In this document: positions 44,166 through 54,639 of the stretch, one piece after another
Position numbering within the stretch: the first letter of the stretch is position 1
Layout: every line of letters begins with the position of its first letter
Origin: Paguma larvata
Taxonomy: Eukaryota; Chordata; Mammalia; Carnivora; Viverridae
Length of the DNA: 64,000 nucleotides
Assembly: GCA_030068075.1 (NCBI GenBank)
Contig: CM057831.1
Coordinates: forward strand, 11,947,370-12,011,369
Direction: 5' to 3'
The notes under the pieces: model-generated
Database searches by the model: none
Told to the model about the DNA's origin: nothing
What the model saw: only the letters and a program-made list of their open reading frames with translations
Made by a program: the position numbers and the translations under genes

Positions 44166-44372
44166 TTTATTTATTTATTTTTTTTTTAAGTTTATTTATT
44201 TGGAGAGAGAGCAAGTTGGCAGGGGGGCAGAGAGAGAGGGGGAGAGAGAGAATCCCAAGCAGGCTCCACACAGCGCGGAGCCCCGTGTGGTGCTCGAACT
44301 CCTGAACCGTGAGATCGTGACCTGAGGCAAAGTCAGGTGCTGAACCGACTGAGCCCCCTAGATGCCCCAATA
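44166..44372 (-). mobile_element. Felid tRNA-derived SINE, minus strand
   Basis: Reverse SINE with T-rich left end and the head near 44370. Target duplication CACATTGCA at 44157-44165 and 44373-44381. Confidence 0.95.
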
Positions 44373-44734
44373 CACATTGCACTTAGCAATGGATTGTGTT
44401 CTAATGCAAATGAGCAGGACCCAATACCAGAGACCCCTTCCTTGGCCTACACAGCCGAGGTCTGTGTCAGATTCTCATCGAGCCCTGTGGGGCTGCACGC
44501 TGCCGCCGCCTAGTCTCACCCAGCTCCGGGGCTTTGAGTAGGAGCCGCTGAGCTTTCCTGAAGTTTCCTGAGGCCATCTAGTTTGCCTCCTTGGCTTCTA
44601 CTCCTCTGCACCGATGTTCTTCCTCTTCCTTTCAGCCAGCCCCTTATTTTTGATGGCTCGGTTTACATGTGTCGTTTCCCCGGAGTGGCCCACTCTGCCC
44701 TCTAGACCAGGCGAGTCCCCCTCTGTATGTGCTT

Positions 44735-44910
44735 ACAGCTCCCTCGCATGCTTATAACCCTCCGGCAATCGTTTATAATCCTGGATTCTTTCCCTAGTGG
44801 GTTCTCAGTCCCTCCAGGGCAGGCCGTGTGGGTCTCGTCTGCTCTATCCCTAGCACCTAGCGTGTGTGTGACACTCGGTAGGCGCTCCGTGAAAACGTGC
44901 TGATTGACTC
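44735..44910 (+). repeat. L2 LINE 3' end
   Basis: 'ctccagggcaggccgtgtgggtctcgtctgctctatccctagcacctagc' and 'cactcggtaggcgctccgtg' match the L2 3' end. Confidence 0.7.
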
Positions 44911-45080
44911 ACTCATATCCAGTGCCGCTTGCTACCACTCGCTTCTCCTTTCTGGGCTTCGGTTTGTCTTCTCTGCAGACCGAGGAATAGAATTTGTTCG
45001 GCGGCTTTCCGATTGCGTTTTGACAGCCCTGCCTTTGCCTGGGTTCCCCACGCCCTGCTTCGATTAGGAGCCGTGTTTAA

Positions 45081-45289
45081 ATTTTTTTTTAATGTTTATT
45101 TACTTTTTTGACAGAGAGACAGAGTGTGAGCAGGGGAGGAGCAGAGAAAGAGGGAGGCACAGAATCCGAAGCAGGCTCCAGGCCCTGAGCTGTCAGCACA
45201 GAGCCCGACGCGGGGCTCGAACTCACAAACCGTGAGATCGTGACCTGAGCCGAAGTCGGTGCTCAACCGACTGAGCCGCCCAGGCGCCC
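45081..45289 (-). mobile_element. Felid tRNA-derived SINE, minus strand
   Basis: Full reverse copy with T-rich left end and 'gagccgcccaggcgccc' head at right. A 17-bp target duplication with one mismatch lies at 45064-45080 and 45290-45306. Confidence 0.96.
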
Positions 45290-45436
45290 TTAGGAGCCAT
45301 GTTTAAAGAGCACCTTGTTTGCACGCTCTTTGAACATTGGGCTGTGGCAGAAGTTTCTTCGTAATGGATTCTGCTGCTTAAAACGTTTGACCCCCCCCAG
45401 ACATATTATTGCATTATATATTCTGTTTCCCATATA

Positions 45437-45793
45437 CGGTTGACCCTTGAACAGTGCAGAGGCCAGGGGTGCCGACTTCCCGCACAGTTGAAAATCTGCA
45501 TATGACTTTTGACTTCTCCCAAACTTAACTGCTAACAGCGTTCCGCTGAGACCAGAAGCCTCACCAATAACACAAGCAGTCGGTTAACACATTTTGTATA
45601 TTCTACATATTATACGCTGTATTCTTACGATAAAGCGAACTAGGGGAATGAAGGTGTTATTAAGAAAATCGTAAGGAAGAGGAAATACATTTGTAACCCT
45701 GGACTGTATTTATTGGGGAAAAAAAAAAAAAGCCCCATGTAAGTGGACCCGTGTAGTTCGAACCCGTGTTTTTTTTTTTCCAAGGGTCAGCTC
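45437..45793. mobile_element. Tigger/pogo-type MITE (MER44/Tigger-like)
   Basis: Ends are inverted: CGGTTGACCCTTGAACAGTG at left and 'ccaagggtcagctc' at right, flanked by TA on both sides (45435-45436, 45794-45795), the pogo/Tigger target duplication. Interior words such as 'aagaaaatcgtaaggaagaggaaatac' fit the family. The exact subfamily name is from memory. Confidence 0.8.
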
Positions 45794-45831
45794 TAGTTGC
45801 ATTATTTTAGAACTACTTGACTTATTTTTTT

Positions 45832-46260
45832 CTGCAAGCAGCAGTGAGCCATGGAAGATCTCTGAGCAAAGACGCTCTTATTGGGGGCTGCCGGAACTGT
45901 GGTTCAGGAGATGAATCTGGTGATATCACAGGCACAATGGTCAGAGGCGGACCGGTCAGTGAGGGAGGAGGGAGCGTGGACCTAGGGTTGTCATGGAAGC
46001 CAAATGAGGAGAGAATTTATTGGAGGAAGAGGTGGCCAGTAGCGTCTGATGCTGCAGGAGGCAGGTAGGGATCAGAAGGGGGTCTTCGGAAACAGGGGGA
46101 GAAACACCAGTGACCCCTTTGGAGTCGTGGCGATGGTGGAGCCGGGGCCGAAGCAAATGGAAGGTGAGCCAGCAGAAGCGGCAGGTATCCACCCTGCTCT
46201 TGAGAAGTTCGGTCGTGCACAGAATGAGCAAGATGGCTCGGAAGCTTGGAGAGACCAGGG
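45832..46260 (-). repeat. L2-type LINE fragment (tentative)
   Basis: 'gtgagccatggaagatctctgagcaaagacgctcttatt' resembles reverse L2 internal sequence seen near the ends of the copies at 49573 and 20935. Confidence 0.4.
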
Positions 46261-47094
46261 GGCTTAGGTTCCCCTTTTTGTTGGGAAATCACAAGCTACT
46301 GTGAGCATCTCACAGGCACAGAGAAAACAGTTAGTGAACAGCAAGTTCTGGAAAACAGGGGTAAGGTGTGAACCAGGGTGCGCTTCATGGCGCGCGGCCC
46401 GGAGGAGGCACGGGTAGTGGCACCTGGGTGGAGGAGGGATCCGCCTCAGGAAAGAAAGGACTTCTCTTTTTCCGAGCCTGGAGGGAATGCGAAGAGAGCA
46501 GTGAAGACAAAAGTTTTGGGGCCGGAAGCAGGGAAGTGACTGATGAGGTCGTTGCAGTGAGGAAGGAGATGAAGTTACCTGCACAGAGATGAGAAAGGTG
46601 GCTTCAGACCTCATGAGGGAGAAGGCCAAAGGAGGTGGAAGGGAGGTGTGGTTCCTCGAAGGAAAGAGGAACGAGCATGGTGTGTGTGCCTTCGTGGAGA
46701 AGAGTCAGGACCAGTGGGCATATGCGTGGGGGAAGTAGATTTTGGGTTAGGCTGGGAAGACTTGTTTAGGGAGCTGAAAATCGAATCCGTTCCCTGTCTC
46801 CTTTCCCACTGAGGCCTCAGGTCCATGTATCGGCGTCGCTGTGTGCGGGATCCTGGCCCTGGTGTCGAGAGTGGCCCACGTGAATTCCACGTTCTCTCCT
46901 GGCCCTGAGACTCGGGGGCCGCAGGAGTAGCCGCCCGCTCAAGGGACAGGCGCGTGAATTCACCTTTCTCACCGACCCCCTGGCTGGGGGCAGGGATCAG
47001 ACGGAGATCAGCTCCGAGGAAGGCGCCATCGCCAGGAAACTGTCCTAAGGTCCCCCGCCCCCTCAGCTTCCACAGGCTCTTTCAGAGAGGCAGC

Positions 47095-47230
47095 TGTCGG
47101 GCTTGGAAAAGACCCAAAGTCAATACAATAATGACTTCCCCTCCCGGCCATATTCCAGGCCCCTCTGTGTCATTTAGTAATTGGCTAATAAAGCTCACTT
47201 TGATGTGAGGGAGCCCTCTTAAGAAGTCCC
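47095..47230. promoter_or_regulatory. Candidate conserved element
   Basis: 'caatacaataatgac', GGCCATATTCC, TTTAGTAATTGGCTAATAAAG and CTTTGATGTG (TCF-like) occur within 130 repeat-free bases. Confidence 0.25.
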
Positions 47231-47494
47231 CCAGATTCCTCAATACCCAGAAATCTCTTGATAGAAGAGAAGCTTGAACATATATTAGAATGGGGTGCCG
47301 AGTGGGGGTCACCCTGCCCTGTGACCCTGGTCCCGGATCTAGGGTCAATGGAGGCTGAGGGCAAGGGGAGAGGAGAGGAGGAGAGGAACCCCAGAGAGGA
47401 AGGATGGCCAAGCCCTAGCCAGCCCCAGAGAGGACCCACTGGCGTGGGTGCCCCCTTCCCTAACCTGACAGGCCAACCTCACCCCAGGCAGTGG

Positions 47495-47620
47495 GAAACC
47501 ACAGTGCCTAATTACTGTTATCATCACCTTGCTAGCTGTGGTGATTATGATGGTGCCTGTATATCCCACAGTGCTTAGCGACATTTAATTATTGTTATTC
47601 TCACACAGATCCCTATTGCC
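47495..47620. promoter_or_regulatory. Candidate element with RUNX-like site and imperfect hairpin
   Basis: AAACCACAG (RUNX-like), CCTAATTACTG, and the near-inverted pair TATCATCACC / GGTGATTATG separated by ten bases, then TTTAATTATTGTTATTC. Confidence 0.25.
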
Positions 47621-47936
47621 ATGGCTGCCATTGCTGTTGGGGACGATGGGTCAGCTGCGCATGGCTCTACCCCAGGTACAATGATGACCATGTGGAAGTG
47701 GTACCAAGACGGCTAACAGGTGGCCAGCCTCTCCCTTGTGGGCCATGGTGTCCCAGGGAGCTCCATGCCTTTGGGAGCGAGAGCTCTGAGCAATGATAGA
47801 AGGCCCCAGTTCCACCTCGAACCACCCAAGTCTCCAGAAGGAAAGGGCCCAGAAGGCAAATTAGTCTACAACACAGAAGGCCCTTAGTGCGTTCCTGTGA
47901 ATCACCATGTCCAAAGTCCTAGGGGATTCTATTTGT

Positions 47937-47939
<3 letters not shown>

Positions 47940-47967
<28 letters not shown>
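47940..47967. repeat. (GA)14 microsatellite
   Basis: Uninterrupted GA dinucleotide repeat. Confidence 0.96.
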
Positions 47968-48864
47968 CCCCAGAGGGTTCTAGATGTGAGTGGAGGCACC
48001 ATTTCTGATTTGGGAATACTTAAAACTCAACAGTGGTACCGAGAGAAGGTTCTGCTAAGGACCTGCGTGGGCCGGGGAGCTTAGACCAAGACCTGGGAAG
48101 GGGCTGAGAAGGTTTTCGCCTGCAGCATACCCGATGGGGAAGGCCAAAGGGAGGAGAGCGAGGAAGAAGACACTCGGCCTCCTACCCACACTCCCTTTTC
48201 GTCGCTGGTGCCTTCAGATCGGGGGGTGGGTGGCTGGGTGGGTGTTGTGGTCGGGATAATTATCAGAAGGCACTAGTTGTCTAGAGGAACCAGAATTTTT
48301 TTCTTTTCTTTTTTTTTTTTTTTGACAGCCACGTGGAAGTCAAGGAATGGAACTGATCTCAAGGGAGGAACAGAGGTCCTGGGTCAGCCCAAGCCTTGCA
48401 GAGAAAGCACACGGTGGACACTCGCCCTGGGAGCCCGGATTGAGGCTGCTCGTTCTTCTCCGGGGCACTGTGGAGAGTGGCTCCTGACCTCTTTGGGCCT
48501 CGGACCTCTTGGGAAGCTGGTGAAAGCTGTCTCCCTCTGCCCCACCAGCGGCACGCATGCGCGGAACAGCTTCTACACAGCAACCCCTCCGAAGCCCAGC
48601 TGGGGCCCTGAGTTAGGAAGTTCCTGCCGAGGGAGGAGTCCTTCAGGAAGGAGATAGCCCTGAGCCCGGACTCCCTGGTATCTGGGCTAACGAGGGCTGT
48701 TAATGACCCGAAGGACCCAGAACAAGGAGAATCGAAACCAGATTTCTATGGCGTGAACTAAAAGGAAGCACAATACACATACGGCATTGCGATTTTGTAA
48801 AAAAGCTACACCTATAAAGAGAGAAACGCGAAGGCCAGGTGGAGAAAGGAAAACAATTTGCAGG

Positions 48865-49015
48865 TAAAGTTTTTTTTTTTTTAATTTACTTTAACATCAT
48901 TGTAAAGTTACTTTAATGCTAGATTTACTTTTTTCCTATATTATGTAAAGTGCTTTTCCTCCAGAAATGAGGTTCTGAATTGTATTTGATTTAGGGCATT
49001 AATATTAATGCCCGG
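48865..49015. promoter_or_regulatory. AT-rich block ending in a perfect palindrome
   Basis: AT-rich sequence with repeated CTTTAA/TTTACTT words ends with the 20-bp perfect palindrome GGGCATTAATATTAATGCCC at 48994-49013, which holds two back-to-back ATTAAT homeodomain-type cores. Not recognised as a repeat. Confidence 0.35.
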
Positions 49016-49154
49016 CACTCCTTGAGTACATGCTTCTGGGCACAGCTGCTCCCGGAGCGTGTCCGGTGGCCCGGATGTGACAGCCTAAGGGAAGACAATG
49101 CCCGTGCAAGTCACCGAACTTCGAGGAGGCTTCGAGCTGAGCAGGGAGGGCTGT

Positions 49155-49410
49155 GTGTATGATTTAGAGTCAGGAGTCCCAGGTTTGCGTCCCGAATCGG
49201 CCATTTACCGACTGTGGATAAGAAGGGTGGCCAACTGTCCCCGTTTTCCCAGGACTGAGGGGGTTCCCAGGACGTGGGACTTGCAGTCCTACCCCTGGGA
49301 AAGTTCTGGGCAAACTGGGGGATGGCCATCCTATTCACCAGTCACTTTACAACTCTCTGTGCCTCATTTTGCTCGTTTGTAAGGTGGTGTTGATGACTTC
49401 CGTTTGTAAG
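49155..49410 (+). repeat. MIR split by an inserted element
   Basis: The MIR 5' half (49155-49228, 'gtcaggagtcccaggtttgcgtcccgaatcggccatttaccgactgtgg') and its continuation (about 49335-49410, 'cagtcactttacaactctctgtgcctcattttgctcg') are separated by about 105 bases of unrelated palindromic sequence. Confidence 0.65.
49229..49334. mobile_element. Small palindromic MITE-like insertion inside the MIR
   Basis: The left end 'ggtggccaactgtccccgttttcccagg' is roughly the reverse complement of the right end 'ctgggcaaactgggggatggccatcc', so the block has terminal inverted repeats. Family name not recognised with confidence; it looks like a nonautonomous DNA transposon. Confidence 0.5.
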
Positions 49411-49572
49411 AGTGGGGGGTGGGGATTGTTGCTGTTAAGATGGGACGGGGGAGAGGGACTGGGGAGAGGCGGCAGTTCTCAGCCTGGAGATCTGAGAGAC
49501 CCAAAGCCTGTATGGATGCACACTGTGGTAACGGGGAGGGCTCGAGGCCACCACTCTCTCACAAAAGGCTTT

Positions 49573-50085
49573 AGCAATGATTCATTAACAAGTGTTCATG
49601 CACCACCTATGACCGGGTACCATGCTAAGCATCGGACTAAAGCCATGAACCACTAAGACATGCTCTCTCCCTTCCTGGGGCCCAAGTCGATGGGGGGAAG
49701 AAAGGATGAATAAGGAAGTGGGATACCAGGGGAATCTCGGGGCCTACAGGGATGTCAGGGATGTGGGGACTCTTCCCTAGTCTAGGGGGTCAGGAAGGGT
49801 GAGGGAAGCTTTCCTGCGGAGGTGAGTTGAACCTCAAGGGGGCAAGGTCAGGCTAGCCAGGAATGCTACATGGAGAAATCAGACAGGGAAAAGCAGCAAA
49901 AAGACCCAAGGGTCCAAGTGCATCGTAGGACTGTGAGTAGCTCAGTGTGCCTGGTGCAGTGCAGGAGGCGGGGGGAGAGAAAGGGTTGGGAGGTGTGTGC
50001 CAGGTCACGTGGGCCTTGCGCACCGCCTGAGGGAGTTTGGACTTAATCCTGAGCGCAGCGAGGAGCCACGGTGGGGGTGCATCAG
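49573..50085 (-). repeat. L2 LINE fragment, about 0.5 kb
   Basis: 'gtaccatgctaagcatcggac', 'gggtcaggaagggtgagggaagctttcctgcggaggtgag', 'caggtcacgtgggccttgcgcacc' and 'ggacttaatcctgagcgcagcg' give extended reverse L2 order. This is the longest L2 stretch in the window. Confidence 0.65.
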
Positions 50086-50099
50086 AGCAAGGGTGTTCA

Positions 50100-50861
50100 C
50101 ACCCGGCCGCCGCGCAGCCACAATTAGTATTTTGCTAAGATGGTATTCCCGGGCCAGGGCCGGGGTTTAGCTTGTCAGGCCAGGTCCTCTGGACCTAAAG
50201 GTGCCAGCCCCGTCTGTCCTGCTCCCAAGGCCCCCCGAGTCTGACCCACCTGCTGAGCACTCCTGCGGCCCCAGTCTGGTGTAGTCAGTCTGTCCCGTTC
50301 CCTAGCAGGGGCCCCGCTGCCTGGCATAGACTGTGGCTCCAGAGAGCAGCGCGGCGGGCGCCCCCCTCCCGAGCATGCTGCTGTCACCACAATGTGTGTG
50401 TGGGCTTGACGGCTGCGTGGCAATGAGCTCAGGGCATGCGGGGGGCTCATGGAGCCCAGGCAGCTCATAAATAATGACAATGACACCAATCCGTCCAGCA
50501 ACGGGGAGGTGGGCGTGCACCCATATGCTTGCGCGTGCAGACTCGTGCATGTGCACATACACTCAGATTCCCTGACATTTATGCCCGCACCGCCGCTGGA
50601 ACTCGGGCAGGCAGGCACACGGAGGGATTCCCTGCTGCCTGCGTGACACTGACGCAAATGGGCACGCTATTATGGTACATTCATCTGACACTGACACGTA
50701 TGTTGCAAACGCTCCGCACGCCTATGCTGACCCACACCCCTGTATCGAGTGCTTTGCACAATGCCTGGCACACAAGATTATTATATTAATGTGTATTCAT
50801 GTGGTATTAAGATATAGGAATGTCTACACATGTCCCCATATATTCATAGACACCCATACAT
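50100..50861. other. Intergenic DNA, unassigned
   Basis: Mixed composition with CA/TG-rich words between 50510 and 50560; no gene or repeat recognised. Confidence 0.35.
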
Positions 50862-50879
50862 TGCCTCATACATGCCTTT

Positions 50880-51062
50880 TTTTTTTTTAATTTTCTTAAA
50901 GTTTATTTATTTATTTTGAGAGAGAGACAGGGCACGCTAGCTGGGGAGGGGCAGAGAGACAGGAGAGAGAGAATCCCAAGCAGGCGGATGTGAGGCTCGA
51001 ACTGTGACCTGCACCAAAACCAGGAGTCGGGTGCTTAACCTACTGAGCCACCTAGGCATCCC
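50880..51062 (-). mobile_element. Felid tRNA-derived SINE, minus strand (internally shortened)
   Basis: Reverse SINE with T-rich left end and the head at 51062, with part of the middle missing compared with the copy at 45081. An 18-bp flanking duplication with two mismatches lies at 50862-50879 and 51063-51080. Confidence 0.93.
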
Positions 51063-51093
51063 TGCCCCATACACTCCTTTAAAGGCCGGTGCA

Positions 51094-51308
51094 GGGGCGC
51101 CTGGGTGGCTCAGTCGGTTAAGTGTCCGACTTTGGCTCAGGTCATGATCTCGTGGTTCTTGAGTTCAAGCCCCGTGTCGGGCTGTGTGCTGACAGCTCAG
51201 AGCCTGGAGCCTGCTTTGGATTCTGTGTCTCCCTCTCTCTCTGCTCCTCCCCCACTCACGCTTTGTCTCTCCCTCCTTCAAAAATAAATAAACATTAAAA
51301 AAAAAAAA
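51094..51308 (+). mobile_element. Felid tRNA-derived SINE, plus strand
   Basis: It opens GGGGCGCCTGGGTGGCTCAG and ends in 'aaataaataaacatt' plus an A-tail. Target duplication AAAGGCCGGTGCA (51081-51093) and AAAGGCAGGTGCA (51309-51321), one mismatch. Confidence 0.97.
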
Positions 51309-51494
51309 AAAGGCAGGTGCAAACACCAGAACTCCATCCTTCCTCAAAACAGGTACATACACTCCCGTGGACAAAAACAAAACCAAAAACAAAAACAGGC
51401 TTACCCTCGAAGATGGACAGGTTGCTATCACTTGCTCTCCCAGCTGCACCTACACAAAGTCATGACAGCAATAATAATAATAGCAAAACCAGCT

Positions 51495-51690
51495 TGGGTG
51501 ATTGCTTTATATTTTTCAAAGGGTTTTCAGGCCTGTAATCTCATTTGATTCTCACAGCGGCCTGGTGAGGTGGGTGGGCGGAGCAGGCTTTATTACCCCA
51601 GGTTTATGGGTGAGGAAGCAGGAGCCAGGAGAGGTGAAATACACCATCTGGGAGGCGCCTGGAACCCAGATCTGACTTCTCTGCAGCGAG
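51495..51690 (-). repeat. MIR fragment
   Basis: 'cctgtaatctcatttgattctcacagcggcctggtgaggtggg' and 'aacccagatctgacttctc' follow reverse MIR order. Confidence 0.7.
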
Positions 51691-51699
51691 CTTCCGCGG

Positions 51700-53040
51700 C
51701 GGGGGGGGGAGGGACAGGCCTGTTTGACAACTTCCAGCTCGCACACTGTGGAAAGCAGCAAGCGGGACATTGGCTGGCTGCTGGGTTCTGGATTCCGGGT
51801 CAAAACATTTCCCCCAGTGAACCCGGGCTGAGAAGTGGGAATTGGAGGCTGATAAAGGGAAACCGCCATCATTAGGAATCCCATAAAGTCTCGTTTACAG
51901 CTCCAGCCAGATGAAAGCAGCAATTGACTGCGTTGGAGGGAAAAGCAAATACGGATCTCCTTTAGGGCTGGCGGCGTCGGACAGCTGATCCTGGGGGGGG
52001 CGGGGCACGGAGGTCCTGGGGTGGGGGGAGCGTGCCCCATCTGGGAGCTCCCCTCCTCTGTGCACTTCCTCTCCCCTCTGTCTGGGCTGGCCTCGGGGTC
52101 CTCGAGCTCTGGTTCTTGGAGAAGGGGGACAAAAGAACAATAAAGGTCTCTCCCTCCCCCCAGAGCCCTTCTCTCCTCCCACACCACAGCAGAAGCCTCC
52201 CTCTTTCGCTCAGTCCTGAGCCTTCAGGACATCAGCACCCTGCGTTCTGTTGGCTGGGGTGGAAATGCGCAACAGGCTGCCGGTCCCCTTACACCTGGCC
52301 TGCCACCGCCACGGGGCCAGACCCTTAAGGCCTGAGATCCAATTACTCTGAAAGGTGACAAAGACAGCTTTCTTCAAAGGCCTGGGCTCTGTGGGGGAGG
52401 TGGCCTGATGGTGAAAGGACATCATCCCGTTTGGCTTCTGCTGCTGCTACTTCACTCTGGTTTCATCATCACTGGTGCCTTAGTTTCTGCATCTGCAGAA
52501 TGGGGATATGAAGGCCACCTTGACACTGCTGCGGTGGGCCAGAGGAGAGGAGGTGGATAAAGCCTCCCTGCACAGCGCCTGGTTCCCTGCTGGGCTCCAT
52601 GGTGTCAGTGTCCACGGGAGGCCCCCCCCCTCCCCGCTGCTGCCGGGGCTGGACGGGTGGTGTGGCAAGAGGCGCTCCCCCAGCCTCTTGGGTGTGCCGG
52701 CTCCGGCGGGGAGGGCGGGAGGGACAGGGAGGGGACAGCTGTTTGACACTCTTGTCAGCATCCGTTACCTGGTGTGTATTTTCCCAGGAGCTGATTACAT
52801 TACAGCATGTGTTGATAAACATTTGGAGTCGGAGCGGAGTGGAAACGGAGCGGAATGTTAAGCGGGTGGAGGTGTGGTCAGGAGATGCTGAGAAAGGGCT
52901 GGCCGCGAAGAACGGGAGGTGGTGATGGGGGTGGGGGCGGCGATCTGGTGACTTCTTAGCCTGCCCTGCCCCTGTCTCTTTCTCTCCCTCCCCTGCTCTG
53001 TTCCCTGCTTCGGCTGCCAGCAGGGCATCCAGACAGGCCG
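51700..53040. other. Intergenic DNA, unassigned
   Basis: GC-rich with no recognised gene; a G9-class run lies near 51702-51710 and a C10-class run near 52622-52630. Confidence 0.35.
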
Positions 53041-53049
53041 CAAAGGCAG

Positions 53050-53200
53050 TGCTTTATAGTAGAAGAGGTGTGGGGTTTGGACCCAGGCAGTGGTGGGTTC
53101 GAATCCCAGCTCTGCCACAGACTAGCTCTTGGCACCTCGGCCTCGGCTCTTAACTTCCCCAGGCTCACTCTTTTCCTCTGGAAAGCAGGCTCACCGTTCT
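53050..53200 (+). repeat. MIR fragment
   Basis: 'gggtttggacccaggcagtggtgggttcgaatcccagctctgccacagactagc' is a clear MIR 5' half. Confidence 0.8.
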
Positions 53201-53489
53201 CTCCACAGCCCCGCCCGGCGCGCAGGACTCAGCGCTCGCTAGTCAGTGGCGATTCCTGCCCCATTTCACCTGGAGGAGAAAAGGTGCCCCCGCCCTGGTT
53301 TTGCTTCCGATGTTCGGCAGCTTTTTCTTATGTCTGTTTTGGGCTAAGGGGACGTGGGCTTATGTTTTTCCTAAGACATCTTCCCCACCTCTAACTCTGG
53401 TTAGGACTGGTCAGGTGACCCAGGGGGCCGGGAACATTCCACCCTAAATCTTTATATACCTGTGTACTTAGCGACAGCTGCACTTAGTT

Positions 53490-53628
53490 CATTATTTGTT
53501 TAGTTATCTCCCTGATGTCTTTCTCCCTCGCTGGTCCACAAACTCTCTGAGGGCAGAGGTTGTTACCTGGTCACAAGTGACTGCCCAGAGCCTAGCCCCG
53601 TGCCTGGCACCAGAAGGACTCAATGACT
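53490..53628 (+). repeat. L2 LINE 3' end
   Basis: 'ctctgagggcagaggttgttacctgg' and 'gcccagagcctagccccgtgcctggcaccag' match the L2 3' end. Confidence 0.75.
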
Positions 53629-53994
53629 CTCACCCGTGGGTTCACAGCTGAATGTCAAGATAACCCCTCCCAGAGGCCTGTGGTGTCTTCTTCTGTGGTG
53701 GTTTCTAGATCGGAAGCACTGGCTGTACTTCTCCCTTGGCCTTTGTAGGAACTTTTCCTGTGAGTACCTCTTGTCGCTGAGGTTGTGCGCTTCCCCAGGA
53801 AGGTTCAAGAGATCCGGCAACTGAATACTGAAGAAATCCCATAGGCGTGTCTCCTATTCCCCTCCCCCACCTCTGCGGGTCCCTGCCGAGACACCTGCCT
53901 CTCCAGCCCACTTCCAGGTGCCCCATGCCGCCTGGCGCCTCCGCCTCCGCCTCCGAGGCTTGCAGGCAGGCGGGACGGAGGAGCACGACTGCCC

Positions 53995-54009
53995 AGCGCC
54001 ACCTAGCGG
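53995..54009 (-). promoter_or_regulatory. CTCF-like core motif
   Basis: AGCGCCACCTAGCGG matches the reverse complement CTCF core at 13 of 15 positions by eye; both departures are commonly tolerated. The best CTCF match in the window. Confidence 0.45.
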
Positions 54010-54366
54010 GCGTGGGGCCGGGGGAGAGCGCGTCCCCGTCTTCCCAGGCGGGCGGGAGAGCGACTGCCCCCATCGCGCAAAGTAGGGAGGCCACGGCCAC
54101 CGCCCCGCTAGACCCCTTTCTCTACGTCCAGAGAGTGCAGGCCCTCCGGGGAAGCGCGCTTGTCCCAGGTTCCGGGGAGCCCTGCACCCCCCCCACCCCG
54201 ACGGCAGAAGTCGAGGTCCTGGGCGTCCGGCTGTCCTCAAGACGGCCTACCACCCCTCCCCCCGCACTTCGCGCCGTCGTTCCGTCCTTCCGCAGCCACA
54301 AAGAGACCATTGATTGGGAAGAGCAGCCGGGTTGTGGTAGAAAAGCTGGAGGGGAGGCGAGCACGG

Positions 54367-54394
<28 letters not shown>
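54367..54394. repeat. (AC)14 microsatellite within the second CpG island
   Basis: Uninterrupted AC repeat, continuing as alternating GCACGC to 54400. Confidence 0.96.
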
Positions 54395-54398
<4 letters not shown>

Positions 54399-54639
54399 GC
54401 CCCGCCTCGTGCAGCGCCCAGCACTCTTGCTGGGGGCGGGGGTGGGGGGCGCGGCGGCCGGGGGGCTGGGCGACAGGGCCTGGGGAGAGCTCTGCGCCTC
54501 GCCCCCTTCTCTTTCTCTGCCCGCCCCTCCCCCGCGCCTAATGTCTGCACCCAGCATCCACTTCTGGACGAATCCGCAGCGAGTGGTTCATCCCCAGAGG
54601 CCGGCTACCTCCCCACCGCCCCCCAAGTGCGGTCTCCTC

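Larger units (their letters stand above)
46300..48860. other. Intergenic DNA with AT-richer candidate regulatory patches
   Basis: Candidate blocks lie at 47095-47230 and 47495-47620; a (GA)14 repeat at 47940-47967 and a T-rich run at about 48299-48323. No exon is supported. Confidence 0.35.
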
